A stretch of DNA of 58,309 bases from SURF-21 sp964510515 (lineage in GTDB: Bacteria; Actinomycetota; Geothermincolia; Geothermincolales; RBG-13-55-18): positions 1 to 58,309 of the forward strand of contig CAZEAU010000018.1 in NCBI GenBank assembly GCA_964510515.1. The letters run 5' to 3'. Made by a program: the position numbers and the translations under genes. Each line of letters begins with the position of its first letter. The stretch's first letter is position 1. Shown here in pieces: positions 57,634 to 58,309 of this stretch. Below the pieces are notes generated by a model, which saw only the letters and a list, made by a program, of their open reading frames with translations, had not been told where the DNA came from and did not search any database.

Positions 57634-58309
57634 AGGGCTCGCGTTTTGCCTCCGGGCCGCGAGGCGAGGATGCCGGGATCTGACAGCAAGTGCTGCATAT
57701 GGAACGGGATCCGGGGGCGCGGCCCTCGCTCCGCACTCGCAGGTTCTAAAGGGCCGGCGCCTGCCCAACCTGGCCCTTCCCACCATCCGAGCGTCTGCCC
57801 ACCTGGCCCTTTACATTATCCGCAGCGTCTGGCCTCCCCCCACCATCCCTATAGACCTCAGCGTCTGCCCTCCCGGCTCTCTCTCCAGCCCGCCGCATGG
57901 GCTCGCGTTTTGCCTCCGAGCCGCGAGGCGAGGATGCCAAGACCGAGCCCACACTCGCGCAACGCGGCGGAGGGCGCGTAGCGCTGGGGTCCGGTCCCGC
58001 GCTTTTTGCGCCGCAGGCGATAAGCCGGAGGCGTGAAAGGCCGGGACCTGACAACAAGTGCTGCTACCTTGAAGTTCCCGTACCGGTACCGGGCCTCACC
58101 TTCCGTATGCGAAGCGGCCCCTACGATGACACGTCCGGAAGAACATGTGCCACTCACCCCTGTGGGGCCACGTCTTGCAAACCCGAGGCAAAAGCCCAGG
58201 TGCGAACTGGGAAGATAGCGGAGCAGGCAAAGAACAAGACCTGACCCCTTCTGTCCACCCCGGCTCTCTCTCCAGCCCGCCGCATGGGCTCGCGTTTTGC
58301 CTCCGAGCC
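57634..58309 (-). repeat. Composite intergenic repeat B (inverted relative to A; runs off the window)
   Basis: Mirror of 28431-29300: read backwards from 58309 it gives the GGAGGCAAAACGCGAGCC module, the GGGGTCAGGTC module (58248-58164), the CCGGTACCGG segment (58080-58100), the same module again (57940-57891), tandem GGCAGACGCT-like units, the CCTGCGAGTGCGGAGCG module (57742-57720) and the module once more (57674-57634). No credible gene. A further unit starts at 58276, so the array continues past the window. Confidence 0.85.
58164..58248 (-). repeat. Dispersed GGGGTCAGGTC repeat, copy 5 (inverted)
   Basis: Ends CAAGACCTGACCCC at 58248. Part of composite B. Closest to copy 1 among the four other copies in its flanking sequence. 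Confidence 0.9.

Overview
This is a high-GC window (roughly two-thirds G+C) from a bacterium that looks like a deep-branching, probably anaerobic member of the Actinomycetota. The pointers are a tungsten-type aldehyde:ferredoxin oxidoreductase, rubrerythrin, an iron-sulfur CCG-motif protein, DUF35/thiolase pairs, Rml sugar genes, many 4-bp stop/start overlaps and at least one leaderless-type promoter. The lineage is an inference, since no rRNA or ribosomal protein gene is present.

Layout. 1-2.1 kb is mobile DNA: the 5' end of an IS110-like transposase with its non-coding leader, then a complete IS3-family element (416-1988) whose orfB carries a frameshift. 2.4-6.5 kb is a lower-GC accessory patch. 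It holds a small ORF plus a pilin-like lipoprotein, two orphan genes, and an AbrB/Doc toxin-antitoxin pair, and it ends at tRNA-Val. A short copy of the tRNA 3' end lies 3 kb away, so part of the patch may be a small island. 6.5-14.5 kb (minus strand) holds an ABC exporter operon, a duplicated zinc-finger protein, an ADP-forming acyl-CoA synthetase-like protein and a CBS/cation-antiporter pair. 14.9-18.7 kb holds a Crp/Fnr regulator, a tiny Cys protein, a thioredoxin-domain DUF255 protein and rubrerythrin. 18.8-26 kb is cell-surface chemistry: a NodB deacetylase with surface repeats, an HDAC-fold protein, two GYD proteins, a glycosyltransferase and rmlB/rmlC-like/rmlA.

26.3-41 kb holds a transglutaminase/zinc-ribbon membrane pair, RNase D, a TetR-VOC pair, an acyl-CoA dehydrogenase with glycerol kinase, a secreted esterase and a secreted glycoside hydrolase. 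The hydrolase carries the same kind of surface repeats as the NodB protein. 40.8-51.5 kb is the most coherent metabolic block: a CCG Fe-S protein, two SCP2-like lipid carriers, Fe-alcohol dehydrogenase, aldehyde:ferredoxin oxidoreductase, an SDR, then DUF35-thiolase-thiolase-DUF35. I read it as an alcohol-to-aldehyde-to-acid and acyl-CoA pathway for a lipid-like substrate. Both thiolases lack the usual Cys and HisP residues, so aldolase-type chemistry is possible. 51.7-57.6 kb holds a MATE exporter, a ferredoxin-like protein, a triple chagasin-like lipoprotein, an alpha/beta hydrolase and a TMEM165/GDT1 transporter.

Non-coding repeats are striking. A short element starting GGGGTCAGGTC sits just past the stop codons of at least five genes. 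One 126-bp copy has perfect 14-bp inverted ends. A larger composite repeat (about 0.7-1 kb) occurs twice in inverted orientation, around 28.4-29.4 kb and 57.6-58.3 kb, bracketing some 28 kb of genes.
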